The translations under genes were made by a program, and so were the position numbers. Of a stretch of DNA of 64,000 nucleotides, positions 10,698 to 22,388 are shown one piece after another. The first letter of the stretch is position 1, and every line of letters starts with the position of its first letter. The notes beneath the pieces are model-generated. The model was not told the origin of the DNA and ran no database searches. It saw only the letters and a program-made list of their open reading frames with translations. Location of the stretch: contig CANTUQ010000031.1 of the NCBI GenBank assembly GCA_947683425.1, positions 5,529,001-5,593,000 on the forward strand, given 5' to 3'. The DNA is from Excoecaria cochinchinensis (lineage: Eukaryota; Streptophyta; Magnoliopsida; Malpighiales; Euphorbiaceae).

Positions 10698-11434
10698 CCA
10701 TCTGCCACTTCTACCTCCATAACTGATTTGGACTCGAAGCTAGGTCTTTCGGAGCTATAAATCAAAACTGGCTTCATTACCACTCCTTCAGGGTTGTCCC
10801 ACATTGATACTAACGTGGCGAGCGCATCGGCTAATTGATTCTCATCCCTTGGAACAAAATGGAATGTACATACTTCAAACCGACTGCTTAGGCCCCTCAA
10901 ACGCTGGATATATGGCATTAGCCTCTCTTCTTTCACGGCCCATTCACCTCGAATTTGATTGACCACTAGGGAGGAATCACCAAACACTTCCACATTCTTT
11001 GCTCTTAAGGCTATTAAGGCCTCCAATCCAAAAATACACGCTTCATACTCAGCTTCGTTATTGGTAGCCTTGAATCTCAACTTCTTCGCCAAGGGAATCT
11101 TCTCATCGTCCGGAGTTATCAGAATGGCTCCTACTCCTGCCCCCTTGCTGTTTACGGCTCTATCAAAGTGCAATTTCCAACCCTGAACTCCGATGGCAGT
11201 CACATCCTCATCTGGAAAGTTAAACTCGTATGAGTCTCCTTGAATCGGGTGTTCTGCTAGAAACTCGGCCACTGCACGTCCCTTGATGGTCTTCCGAGTA
11301 ACATACTCTACATCAAACTCTTGAAGTAACAACAACCACCTACCCATTTTCCCAAGTAAGGACGGGGCCTCTTGTAAGTACCTCAGGGGATTCTGCTTTG
11401 CGACTGCCTGTACCTTGTAGGCATGAAAGTAATG
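10698..11434 (-). pseudogene. Tat RNase H region of pol, broken
   Basis: Minus-strand segment that encodes the end of the RT-linked RNase H (KMGRWLLLLQEFDVEY) and then an additional RNase H domain (AVNSKGAGVGAIL, KATNNEAEYEACIFGLEAL, VEVFGDSSLVVNQIRGEW). A second, archaeal-type RNase H is characteristic of Tat elements. A TGA at 11432-11434 separates it from RT, and the CACTA element truncates it at 10697. The glycine of the usual FDGA motif reads Arg (HFDRAV). Confidence 0.85.
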
Positions 11435-12748
11435 TCATAATTTCTTAGAAGCCCAGATTACTGCAAGGCAAATCTTTTCTACTTCGGTGTACTTAACCTC
11501 ATAAGCCAAAAACTTCTTGCTAAGGTAGTAGACAGCAAATTCCACTCCAAATTCGTCCTCTTGGGCCATCATAGTGCCTACAGAGCTGTCCTCTATGGCC
11601 AGGTATAGGATCAGTGGTTTGACAGGCTGCGGCGGTCTCAGCACCGGTGGATTCAGCAAGTATTTTGTGACAGTGTCAAAAGCCTTCTGACAATTCTCGT
11701 TCCATACTACTGGTTGGTCTTTTCTGAGTAGTTTGAAGATCGGCTCACAGATCGAAGTAAGCTTGGCAATAAACCTACTGATATATTGCAACCTTCCCAG
11801 AAAGCTTCTCACATCCTTCTCCTCCTGCGGTATCGGCATTTCTCTGATGGCCTTAACCTTATTCGGGTCGATCTCAATTCCCCTTTGACTAACTATGTGT
11901 CCTAGGAGCTTCCCTGAGGTAACACCAAAAATACACTTCTTAGGGTTTAACCGCAAGTTGTACTTGCTTATCCTCTGGAAGAACTTTTCTAAGGCTTCAA
12001 AATGACCTTCTCTAGTGACTGACTTGATCATCATATCGTCCACGTACACCTCCACTTCTTTATGGATCAGGTCATCCAATATCTTTGTTGCCATCCTCTG
12101 ATAAGTGGATCCTGCATTTTTTAAGCCAAAAGGCATTACCCGATAAGCATAGGTCCCCCATTCTCTGATGAAAGCCGTCTTAATTCGGTCAATTATTTTA
12201 TTGAGAATCTGATTGTAACTCGCATAACCATCTCTAAAGCTATACATCTCGCAAGCAGCGGCGCTATCTATTAGCACGTCTATATGAGGCAATGGAAAAT
12301 CATCCTTCGGACAGGCCTTAATCAAATCCCGATAATCCACGCATACCCTTACGTTGCCATTCTTTTTGGCTACGGGGACAACATTGGCCTACCAAGTTGG
12401 ATATTGCACCTCAACTAGAAACTTGGCTTTGATTTGCTGGCGAATCTCCTCTTTCACTTTCTCTGCCCATTCTGGCCTAAGCCTTCTCAATTTCTGTTTA
12501 ACGGGTTTATGGTCTGGATAGGTGGGAATGGCGTGCTCTGCAATTTCCCGATCGATTCCTGGCATATCTTCGTAGGTCCAGGCAAAGACTTTTTCATATT
12601 TTCTTAAGATTCTCTCAAATTTTTCTCGCTCTTCAGGAGTTATATTTGATGCTACCAAAATTTCTTTTGGGTTTTCAATTGGTTCCATGATTAAATGGAG
12701 TAGCATCAGTTGAATCAATATCAAATATGGATGGATGATCATGATCAT
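11435..12748 (-). pseudogene. Tat reverse transcriptase, broken
   Basis: Two open pieces. 12389-12748 encodes the RT lead-in (FAWTYEDMPGID, VKQKLRRLRPEW). A TAG at 12389-12391 replaces a codon after YPTW, and 11435-12340 continues with VCVDYRDLIKACPKDDFPLPH, RVMPFGLKNAGSTYQRM and the catalytic YVDDMMIKS, then the RNase H connection (FGVEFAVYYLSKKF). RT copies element RNA into cDNA. Motifs are intact apart from the stop. Confidence 0.88.
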
Positions 12749-14690
12749 GCATAGTTAAATCGTCAGAAACATCACACAAGTAAGCAAAATCATTCAATTT
12801 ATTAATAAAATTGAAATTGTCATTAACATCATTGAAAAGTTTTGGAGCAAAAAGAAAATCTAAACTCTTTTCCTCTTCCTCCTCTGCTGGCGTATCTGCC
12901 ACGGTTGACGGTCCTGCATCACTTTGGCTCTTCAGGGGCTCCCCAATCAACTCCTGCATGGTTCCCTCTACCTTTGCTTTCCCTTTCAGCTGGGCGGCTA
13001 CCATTTTCTCAGTCATCACTTCTTCAGGCATCTCACGGTCCCAAATAGTCTTACTGGTCATGATTCCTCGTCCCAAAAGCCCTCTGCTGGCTTGATCGAT
13101 CCAATGTCCCAGTCATAGACATCATTGAAAACCTCGAACCCTGGCACAATTCTTCCATTCAGCCACTGAGGTTCCTCTTCCCTTGTATAGGCACATGCTG
13201 CGTTTGTTGGCACAAAAGTTTTCCAAATATGAGGAATTTTGATTTTTGACTTCTCACCCCTCCCTACCACACCTGTGTATCCTAGGCCCCTTCTGTCCTT
13301 CTGGCCCTTGGTGGTAACAGCTGTTGGCATCCCTTGAGAATTCTTGCCCAATCCTGTGCCGGGGAGGAATGACATCTTTTTCATCATATTCAATACCGGG
13401 GGGCTTTCTTCCTTCTGCTCCTCTTCGCCTATCATGGCAACATAAAACCCACTAAACAGCTGCCTAGCTATCTCCAGCACTGAAACCTGATTCTCCCGTA
13501 CAGCCCTTATAGTCACAATCTGGCCTTCGTGAGGTATTTTCACCATCTGGTGCAGTGTAGAGGGGACTCCTCCCAACTTATGAAACCATGGTCTGCCTAG
13601 CAAAGCTGAGAAATTGGTAGGTATAGGCAGCACCACAAACTCCACTTCTGACTCTACCGGTCCCGTCTTCACCACTGCTGTGAACGTCCCCAAAGCTTGC
13701 CTACGTGAGTTGTCATATGCCGTGATGGTAAGATCATATTTTGCCAACATATCCTCTGTTACCCCAAAAGCTGCCATTGCTACCTGTGGGCACACATTTA
13801 TCGAAGAACCATCATCTACCATTATGCAGGCGGTGTGCTTTTGGTTAATCTGTGCCCTTATATACAGAGGGCGATTATGATTGTGGCCTTCCGCCGGCAA
13901 ATCAGCACTGGTGAAAACAACATTTTCCCCCGATCCTCCCTTCACTACATCCAGAAGTTCCGTAGGCGAGATGGTTGTTGCCACAGTTGCTTCGCACAAA
14001 GCTTCAACCACCTTCTGTCTATGTGATGGCGACTGCCTCAGAAGATCCCATATTGAAATCTGAGCTGCTGTCTTTTTTAGTTGTTTAATAATCGGATCTT
14101 CTTCCGGCTCTTTTCCCCTCCTGGGCTCAGCCAGCTCTTGGGGCTTCTCGACTTCTGGAGCTACCCTTCCGCTTCGGGTCACAGCTCCCACTTCCTTCTT
14201 CTTTGGCTCTTCTCCTTCCTCCTCCGAACCCCATAGGTCGAAAAATACATCAGAATCATTATTTTCAGTTGCACTATCATCAGTGGACCAGCAATCGATC
14301 ACTGGAGCGAGAAGCCCTTCCTCACTCCCCTTATAGAGGTTTGTGACAGCAGTGTGGATATCGTTGCCGTATAACTCCTTCAACACAAAGTTCTCAGGCA
14401 AACTGGACCCGATCATATTCACTGGCGGAGGCATGCTATTGTACCCAGCTTTCTTTTGACCCCCTCTCTTCTCCGGGTCAGTGATCTGCTTTGAGTCTAT
14501 TAAATCTTGAATCGCGTGCCTCAATGTCTTCCAGTTATCAGTTATATGTCCGGTGTGCTGATGATATGAACAATACTCATCATCCTTGTGTCCTGGCGTG
14601 CCTTGAGTTCTAGCAGGTTTGGGTGGCATAGGTTGTAACTTACCGTCTTTCATCAATCTTCTCAATACCCATGACAAAGACCTTCCAAGA
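12749..14690 (-). pseudogene. Tat gag C-terminus, protease and G-patch-like region
   Basis: Open from 14677 to 13058, then a linker with acidic runs to about 12675. In order: a zinc-finger-like CSYHQHTGHITDNW whose last Cys is Trp here (Cys in the plus-strand copy at the right end), an acidic segment, the aspartic protease core IMVDDGSSINVCP near residue 287, a downstream LLGRPW, then MSFLPGTGLGKNSQG plus RRGLGYTG, a G-patch-like element typical of Tat polyproteins. The protease would release Gag and Pol proteins. A frameshift near 14690 separates it from the rest of gag, and another lies near 13070. Confidence 0.78.
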
Positions 14691-15768
14691 TTAGAAAATG
14701 CCTTGGGGTAGCATTCGCAGCTGACACCTCAGCAGTCTTCCTAGCACCACTGGCGGAACCTGATGGTCTACTGGCCCCCTGGCTAGTGCTACCCCTCCTC
14801 GGATAGTTCTCATTACCTGCTTTCCTGACAAGGTACTCTCCCTCGGCCTCAATGGCGATGTCCTTCAGCGACTTCCAATCCTTCAGTCCTTTCATTCTTA
14901 ATCCCTCTCTCAAATACGGGCTCACATTTTTAATGAATAGCCGTATTTGATCCTGAGTATCTGGTTTCCTCTTCATTTCCATCACTCGATTCCTCCACCG
15001 GGTTAGATACTTGTGGAAGGACTCACCCCCCTTCTACTGTAATAGCTCCAGGTCCTTCAAGGTTACCTCCATCCTTGTACTGCAGTCGTATTACCTCAAA
15101 AACTCCTTCGTCAATAAATCCCAGTCTTCTTTAGTTCGGCGATCGAGCCCGTGGTACCAATCCACTGCCGGGCCTATCAAGCTCAAGCAAAAGTACTCAA
15201 CCTTCTGTTTTTTCGTCAAAGTGGTGCCTTTCATCACCAGCAAGTACTGCTTTATATGTGCTAGAGAATCAGAAGTACCGTCAAACTTTGGCACATTCTG
15301 CATTTTAAAGTTCATGGGGACTAGATCCTCTCCTTCTAACTCCTTATCCTTAGGGTTCACTCCTCGGCCCTTCGTCAACATTCTCGTCATAGCTTCAAAT
15401 TTCTCTTCCATCTTCCTCCAGATGGCCTCTTCAATTTGAGGGGTTTTCCCTTTCTCAGACATACGTTCCTCGTATTCTTCATCTTCCCAATCATCATCCA
15501 GCCTAGTGACAGGTCTTCCCCTCTGTGCCCCCGAAGTAGTAGCTCTTAGGTTCACAAGTGGCGGGCGAGTTTCCTCTTGTGGGTCCTCTCTGACCTCCTC
15601 CCTTTCATTATTTCTCATAGGAGGAGGCTGTGGGTTCTGCGGGGCCGCTTGCTGACCCATTGCGGCTATCATTGCCATCATCAGGTTCTCAAATTCTTCC
15701 AACCTTCGGCCCACTTCCTCTACTATCATTGCCCTGGTGGCCTCTGCCCCTCTCGGTGAGTTTGCCAT
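14662..15768 (-). pseudogene. Tat gag, broken
   Basis: Start taken at the ATG whose complement lies at 15766-15768 (MANSPRG), because the plus-strand Tat at the right end has an ATG at the homologous place (MANPSNK). The capsid-like domain includes FDGTSDSLAHIKQYLL, LIGPAVDWYHGL and RRTKEDWDLL. Two in-frame stops (TAA near 15088 and TAG near 15030) and a frameshift near 14690 disrupt it; the plus-strand copy has Gln at both stop positions. Gag forms the virus-like particle in the cytoplasm. Confidence 0.85.
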
Positions 15769-16680
15769 TTCTTCGGGTACTGAGAACTGATCTGAAGTAG
15801 CGTAACTGGTCTCAGAAGAAGTGTCCGGATACTCTACCCTTTCCGGTAACTCAAAGAACGGATTTCTGCGTAGGCGCCCCCGAGACCCTCTTGTCCACCT
15901 AGGCGAATCTATGATGGCTAAAAAACACAAGGGGTCAGGATGATGCATGACTGTGCTAAAAATGCATGATCGTGCTATGCAACACTCACAAGCCACATGC
16001 AAGCACATAGGTCCTTCCAACCTTATTACTCTTGCACACGAAGTCATAGTCTCTTTCCTAGGTGGGATTGGCCCATGGGTCATCTGGGGACCCGATGAAC
16101 ATGAATAGTGCACGGTGAAAATCCGACAGCATAACCTCTCTTAACTAATGCACAAGCGGATGGGTTATGATCATTATGTATCTAGGCAATCCGAATAAGT
16201 CATCTTGGGCCTATCAGGGCATGAAAGCCTTTGATTAGGTGACCAGTCAAACTATCTGGGCTTGTCTAATACATAATGATCCATATAGCAGGCATAGTAT
16301 TAAGGTTCATACCACTTAGGGGAAGTAACTATTTCCATTACATGAGCTTTGGTCAAAGGGTGGTGTTACTTTAGGGCTACCCAAGCATGGTCCCTGCCAA
16401 CGGGTCTAGCTCATCACGAGCGTAACGACCGATCGGGTCTCCATTTCATATACCATGATGGTACGAGGCTTGGGCTGGTGATTATCCTTAACACTTCCCT
16501 AAATTGAGTGAAAATAGGGTCGTGCTTCAGGAACGCACCGGGGCTAAAAGAGGGGCCAAACTAGCATAGATCTAAGGCTCTAATGCGATGCAATGCAATT
16601 TTGAAAGAAGGTAAAATTTTTAAACTAAAACTCTATTATAATTTTTAACCAAAGTACTTTCAAATCGAAGTCTCGAGTAC
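15769..16680 (-). other. Tat untranslated leader between PBS and gag
   Basis: About 900 bp, strongly similar to the leader of the plus-strand Tat (61411-62330), including CCGGGGCTAAAAG-type and GGGTCTAGCTC-type blocks. Candidate site for packaging or dimerisation signals. An AG immediately before CCATCATAGATTC near 15915 is conserved in both copies and could be a splice acceptor. Confidence 0.6.
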
Positions 16681-16700
16681 GTCCCCAGTGGAGTCGCCAC
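16681..16700 (-). other. Primer binding site of the minus Tat element
   Basis: On the minus strand GTGGCGACTCCACTGGGGAC follows directly after the LTR end GCGCGTCACA. The same site (one to two changes) follows the plus-strand Tat LTR at 61391. PBSs of this type are reported as tRNA-Arg-like in Ogre/Tat elements; I have not checked the tRNA. Confidence 0.8.
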
Positions 16701-17304
16701 TGTGACGCGCGCCGAACCCCGTGGACTCCCGAGGGCCCACTTTAGAGCGATCAGGAAGGGTTCATAAAAGTTGTAAGGTATTTACAAGTGCATCTATTTT
16801 GGACAACAATGAGGTTTCTTGGAGTCGCCACCCAATAGAACATTGAAAAGTGTCGTCTAGCCTCATCAAGTCTAAGACGGCGCATACATATCCATCTTGG
16901 GCTAGCCAGAGAGATCTTGGAGGTCTCAGCCTCTACCCCCTGGAGCCTAGGATTTGTATATTTAAGTCTTTTGGTGAGACTCAAGAGGTGTCTTGGAAGT
17001 CCTAGACCTCTCGCCTCTTGAGCCCCAAAGACCAGAGTGAGTTCGGGACTTGTCATTTATTTATACCTTGATCAATATTATAATTAAGTTTTGAACTTTA
17101 TTATTTCACCAACTTTCCATATGATGCATTTAATTAAGGCGCAGTCATTCATGTCAAAAGCAATAAATGGAAGTAAAAATCAAAATAAGGTATTCAAAAA
17201 GTGATTTTATTGGCTAAAACGGGACATTGGTCCTACCATGCATATTTTATTACAAAAAGCGATTTTTCATGAAGCGTCAATTTTATTGGCTAAAACGGGA
17301 CATT
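16701..17304 (-). repeat. Tat 5' LTR, 3' (U5) portion
   Basis: Starts at TGTGACGCGCGCC, the complement of the LTR end, and runs to the target duplication ACATT (17300-17304) of the inserted solo LTR. It resumes at 46604. The total interrupted LTR is about 2.05 kb. It is alignable with 60990-61390 of the plus-strand Tat. Confidence 0.88.
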
Positions 17305-18700
17305 TGTAACACCCCAAAAAGGGCCTAGTCGGAATTTTGCGCGATAAGTCGGGTTATTAAGGGTATTTCCGTAATTTGTGTAAGAGGAAAATTTGGTTAT
17401 TAAGGATTTAGTGCAAGGAAATTAATTAAGTATGTTAAGAGGAGAAATACTAAGGTGTGCAGGTGGTGTATGGATGTAGGGTATGTTATTTGGGATTAAT
17501 CTAGTGTGTGCTTGTAATGTATGGGAGTAGGATGTAAGTGGATTTTTAAGAAAAGTTATAGTGTGAGTTGAGTATGGTACCTTGGAGATATTATTGTAAG
17601 ATATTGTTAATGCGTGGATGGTGTATGGTGCAAGGAGGAATAAGTCAAAATTGGGAATTGTGGTCCAATAGGAGCTTGCCATGTGGCATTGGTTGGTGGG
17701 CATTGATGAGTAAGTAAGAAAAGAAGGGAAAGAGAGAGAGAGAACACAGAAAATTTACATTTCCCGTTGCCCTCCCTCTCTCATTTCCTCTTCTTCTCTT
17801 TTGGCTTGGATTGTGCTTTGCTTAAGGTGATTTTGGTTGGGTTTGGAGCTAAATTGAAGAGGTAAGTTAGGGTTCTTGTATTTGGATTTTTGTTTCCCCT
17901 TCCTCTTCTTCTTTTTTGGTTTATTTAAGTTGGGGTTTTTGGAAAAGTAATTTGTGGGTTTTGATTTTGTGCAAGCTTTGAGTATCAAGAGTAAGAATAA
18001 AGGAAAAGAGATAGTGGGCTCTTGATGGTTGAAGATTTCATCGGCAATTTGAGGTTTGGGAGCTTTGATTTTACATTTGAGTTTTGAGTTGTGTTTGCCT
18101 ATTCTCCTTGTTTCATGAGTTATATTGTTGTTTGCTTTCCGAAAATTTGAGTGTTTGATATGAGTTTATGCACGAACTAATTTGGGTGAATGTGTTAGTA
18201 ATCCATGTATTTGATTGAGATAAATGTATATGTGGGTTGGCATTGAAATGCATGAGTTTGGGGATTTCTTTGATTTTGATGTTTTATGGTGATTTTAGTA
18301 ATCCTGTTCAGTTCTCTTTTGACCTCTGTGCATTGTTTTTGTCATAGCTGTAGTTATAGAGCTCTAAATCGTGTTATTCTTAATCCATTAGAACCATGAT
18401 TTCGATGTCTTTAAATGTCTCAGAAATAGCCTTGGGAAAATTCTTTCTCTAAGACCTAGAAAATTGACAAAATTCGTAGTGTTTCTGTTTGGGTCGGGTT
18501 ATTTGAACAGTCTGGGTTGTGGAGATCCTATCTGGAGTTATAGATGTTATTTTGATTTGAAATTTGTTGCATTTGAACTTTAACATCCTAGGGAACATTT
18601 GTAAGAAGGGAGTTTTGGCTAAAAATGAGTTTTAGAGGTCGGTTTAGGCAATACAAGTTTGGGGCATTAAACAGTCTCGTTTGGCTTCAGAGGTGAGCCT

Positions 18701-18720
18701 CTGTCGCGACCTCGCGACAG
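18701..18720. repeat. Single TCGCGA dyad in the solo LTR
   Basis: CTGTCGCGAC and CTCGCGACAG form an almost perfect palindrome. It occupies the position where the related LTR (48256-52143) has a single dyad with entirely different arms (50879-50910); the sequence on one side (AACATCCTAG, GTTTTGGCTAAAAATGAG) is alignable. Confidence 0.85.
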
Positions 18721-19238
18721 AAAAGCATGATTTAAGCCTTTATTTCTTCATTTTTGAGTCCTGGGTTGACCCGGATCAATCCCGTACCTTCCCCTCAGCT
18801 TATTATGCATCTTTAGGGTAATTAAATGACTATATAAGTAGTTGTCTTTGGTAAAACTTATGAGTATGATTAAGAATTTGGTGAGTTATCAAGTGAATAA
18901 TAATAGATATAACTCCGTGAAGGTTGGTTTATGGATGAGTGTGGATATGTGTCGATCTCATGAGTAATCGAGGCACGTTGTACTGTATATGTGAATGCAT
19001 AACATGGGTGCGTTTGTGATGAATGGCGAATAGTGTTGATATTATAGATTGTGTAAATGGATATTGTTAGTGGCATGTTTTATCGGAATTCTTGATACGA
19101 ATCTTATGTCTATGTTGTCAATGATGTGTAGCTTACTGGAGATGAGGTAAGTTGATGTTTCGACATTGGTTGAGTTTGGGGGTTGTGAGGAGGGAATTTT
19201 CTGCAGATTTCTTATGTAAGGGTTGGAATTCCCGACAC

Positions 19239-19511
19239 TGTCGCGAGCGCGACATCGTCGCGAGGTCGCGATAGAGCTCGGTGAAAGCAGCCCTCGCACG
19301 CGTCCGAGCTCTTCACCAATCTGTGTAGTAGAGCCTCTGTCGCGAGCGCGACAGAGAGATCGGTTTCCGAATTGTTTGGATTGGCAGTTCACTGTTGCGA
19401 GCGCGACAGCGAGATGCCCTAGTTCCCTTGCGAGATCGCGAAGGTTGCCGTGATCGCGACGTGGGCAAGTAGCCTCTATCGCGAGCGCGACATCCGTCGC
19501 GATCGCGACAC
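19239..19511. repeat. Array of TGTCGCGAGCGCGACA-type dyads in the solo LTR
   Basis: At least six short palindromes built on TCGCGA / GCGCGA: 19239-19254, 19256-19273, 19338-19353, 19393-19408, about 19429-19443, 19478-19494 and 19496-19510. All share the arm word of the single dyad at 18701. The array lies about 1.93-2.2 kb from the LTR start, the same distance as the differently worded array of the related LTR. Confidence 0.85.
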
Positions 19512-19799
19512 TCCCTGTTTTCCAAATTGAGTTTTCTTCTGTGATGCCAATGTGTGAATTTCGAAATTTGTGATACCTTTAGGTTTATGCTTGGACCATT
19601 TTATGAAGTATGTTAACACAAGTGGATGTATTATGCATGGGCAATGTTATGAATTATATGTATGTGAATCCATGATATGAATATGCTTATACGTATGTAT
19701 ATATACATGATATATATATATATATGTGTGTGTTTTGGGATAATATGAAATGAATTGAATGGATTATGCATAACCTGCTAGAGTCAGTTCAGTGGATAG

Positions 19800-20643
19800 T
19801 GACACAATCTCAGCAAGTGTACTGAATCGACAAGTAATATAATGGAGTATTTTTAAGACTCCGAGTTATCGTACCCAAGAGACTGTGTGCGCAAGTAATG
19901 AAAATCAAATGTATGCTAAAGAATTCCCAATTATTGAATTGATTTAATTATGACTAAACTAAAACTAATAAATTAATCGACTACTGTAATGGTTAAGCAA
20001 AAACAAATTAAAATGACAGTAAAACTAGCAAAGATACGAATTTATATTTCCAGAGGGGTCACGGTGGCAATGGATTTGGTTGCCACCGTGAGCTATCGGG
20101 AATTTCAAATCCTTTTACGCACAGGAGAGGGGTCACGGTGACAATGGATTTCATTGTCACCGTGAGGTCTTCACAGTTTAGCTTCTGTCCAGGAAATAAT
20201 TACGTCACGGTCACAATGAAATCCATTGTGACCGTGAGGTATGTGCTGCCTTGATTCTGCCTTGGTGATTTTTATGTCACGGTGACAATGAAATTGATTG
20301 TCACCGTGACATGCTTCCTACTTGCATTCTGCCCAATCGTTTGCTATGTCACGGTCACAATGAAATCCATTGTGACCATGACCCATCTAGGTCAATCCTA
20401 ACTTCCACTTCTCTTTATGTCACGGTCACAATGAATTTCATTGTGACCGTGATGTACCTATTACCTCACCTGCAAAGACAAACAAAAATCCATCAAAAAC
20501 TATCTATAATGCATCAAAATTCCAATTTGACTAAGATTAGTAAAATTAACCTAAAGGAATCAAAACCTAACACAAAAACACAACTAAACACCTAAAATCA
20601 AATAAAAACACCCTCAAAACTAAGTACTGTATTGAAGTTATCA
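19800..20643 (-). repeat. Athila A 3' LTR with internal deletion
   Basis: 844 bp, against 1788 bp for the 5' LTR. Alignment breaks near 20035: the text goes from AGCAAAGATA straight to CGAATTTATAT, whereas the 5' LTR has about 944 extra bases (roughly 30769-31707). The outer part and the hairpin array are intact. Confidence 0.9.
20059..20452. repeat. Six 33-bp covarying dyads, about 72-bp period
   Basis: Dyads start at 20059, 20133, 20205, 20277, 20349 and 20420. Outer arms are TCACGGT...ACCGTGA. The next three bases vary but stay complementary between arms: GGC with GCC, GAC with GTC, CAC with GTG. Spacers of about 39 bp are diverged, though several share a TTCTG core. The unit at 20349 has one arm mismatch. 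Further copies: 31732 onward and 44545-44730 in the 5' LTR, and 24370-24693 upstream of the env-like gene. Confidence 0.92.
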
Positions 20644-22388
20644 AAATACCCCACACTTAGACTTTGCTCGTCCTCGAGTAAATGAATTATCCACATTCCT
20701 GAAATTTCAAACTCTAACTCAGAATATGAAAACTCAAAAATAATCCTAGCAGCAAGCAGAAAGGTCTTAGTTACAAATCCTCACATCAATTTATATCAAG
20801 TAATTTCACATGTGTGTGTGCTAGGCTCAAAACCAATTTTCTCTTCTTTTAAAACAAAACAACCAATGCATTCCAGTAATTGAGCAAAGAAATTAAATAT
20901 GCAAATGAATTCACATATAGGTTTCGCGCTTAAAACTCAGGATAATCATACGCCTCTCCTTTAGCACCGGAACCACAAGGGTCATCTCCACTTAAACAAC
21001 TCAAATCAAGAACAGAATCAAAAGGACTTATTCCAGGGTTGTAATGTTAGGTTAAGGTATTGGCTAACAAGAAAAGTTAAAGGATTCAAACAAAGAATTT
21101 GCCACTCTACCTTAAGTTTCAACTACCCAAAACTGAACAAGATTGTCCAGATCCTACCTTCAATTCACCCATAATTTCCAATGTTGTCTAAACTTCTCCA
21201 TACATAATATGCATTGAACTCAACAACAACAAAGTGATGAACTTCCCTTTTAATTCACTTTTAAACCCAATTCCGTGAATATGAGTATATCTTTTTCTAC
21301 TCAAAGGTATCCCACACTTGAATTTTTCGATATTCAATAATCAAAATTGACTAAAAGAAACGACAAAACTCATGGAACTTTCTTATATATATATATATAT
21401 ATATATATTCATCATTATTTTTCTTTCTCTTTTTTTTTTCTTTTCTCTTTTTTTTTCTTTTTCTCTTTTTCTGTCTCTTTTTTTTTTTATTTTTTTTTTC
21501 TGGGGTACCCAAAGTCTAGAATTTCTTATACCCATTTTTTTTCTAATGAGGGAAAGTTTAACACCATACTAAATAATGCCCACAAAATTCAATAATTCTT
21601 CTCACACTTCCACTATTTCAACAATAGATACTCTTATTCAACTTTCAATGATATTCCAACCTAATCCTAGAGTGGCCAATTCTTAGAAATGGGTAGGCAA
21701 AGACATTTAGGCTAAATGGTAAAATAATAGTGTAACAAGAAAATTTCGTAGTACGCTTTTAGCATACTAAATCAGCTCAACGGGGCTAGCAATGGAAATA
21801 ACATAAACAGGTAGGTGTAAAGCTGTTTAAAAGTGGCTATCAAAGAACAAATTGCCTTAATCATGTCCTAAACTTGTTTAAGTTGTTATCATGTTTCGAA
21901 GGGTGATGAGGAAGGTTCTAACTATCCTAACATTCTTCCACTCAAAAACTCTTACGCACTGGATTTTTCAAATTTTTACAAATAAGCCTATAGTGCATAA
22001 TTGATTTGAAATCACAAGATATATGACTGATTGAGATTAAATTTGCTTCTAAAACTTCCAACTACTCATTTGCCAAGATCAGTTTTTAAGATAGACTATT
22101 CTCCAATTAAAGTTCAAAACATTCACAACAGGAATAACTGAGGTTAAGCTAAGCTGAGATAAAGATATTTAGGCAACAATAATAAAGTGCAAAGAAACTA
22201 AAACAGAACTAACCATGCATCATACATCAATGGAATGGCTGTTAATTACATATATAATGCGAAATTAATGTCTCCTACCCCCCACATAAAAACTTGCTGT
22301 CCCCAGCAAGCAATAATATTACATATCAAAAAGAAAAATAAAAATAAAATAAACAAAAGTCAAAACAAAAGATAAGAGTTCTCCCTGA
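20644..22388 (-). other. Athila A 3' non-coding region with polypurine tract
   Basis: The tract at 20644-20659 reads TAAGTGTGGGGTATTT on the minus strand, directly before the LTR. The remaining 1.7 kb has no gene. It contains a second tract-like motif at 21308-21322, a third near 22276-22288 just after the env-like stop, a (TA)n run at about 21386-21409, a long T/C-rich run at 21420-21500, and blocks conserved with Athila B and C (20951-20999, 21665-21677, 21898-21920). Confidence 0.75.

Larger units (their letters stand above)
17305..19799 (+). repeat. Solo Tekay-like LTR, 5' portion
   Basis: About 2.5 kb of LTR from the TGTAACACCCC terminus to the Athila A insertion point, whose GATAG duplication is at 19795-19799. 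It contains a purine-rich run near 17715-17745, the dyads listed separately, and a (TA)n stretch near 19705. No ORF here is supported. Confidence 0.85.

Noticed and set aside
20059..20452. Regular 33-bp repeats with 39-bp spacers resembling a CRISPR array
   Set aside because: The DNA is plant, the repeats are palindromes whose arms vary in a complementary way, and they lie inside LTRs and a leader present in several copies. No cas genes are near.
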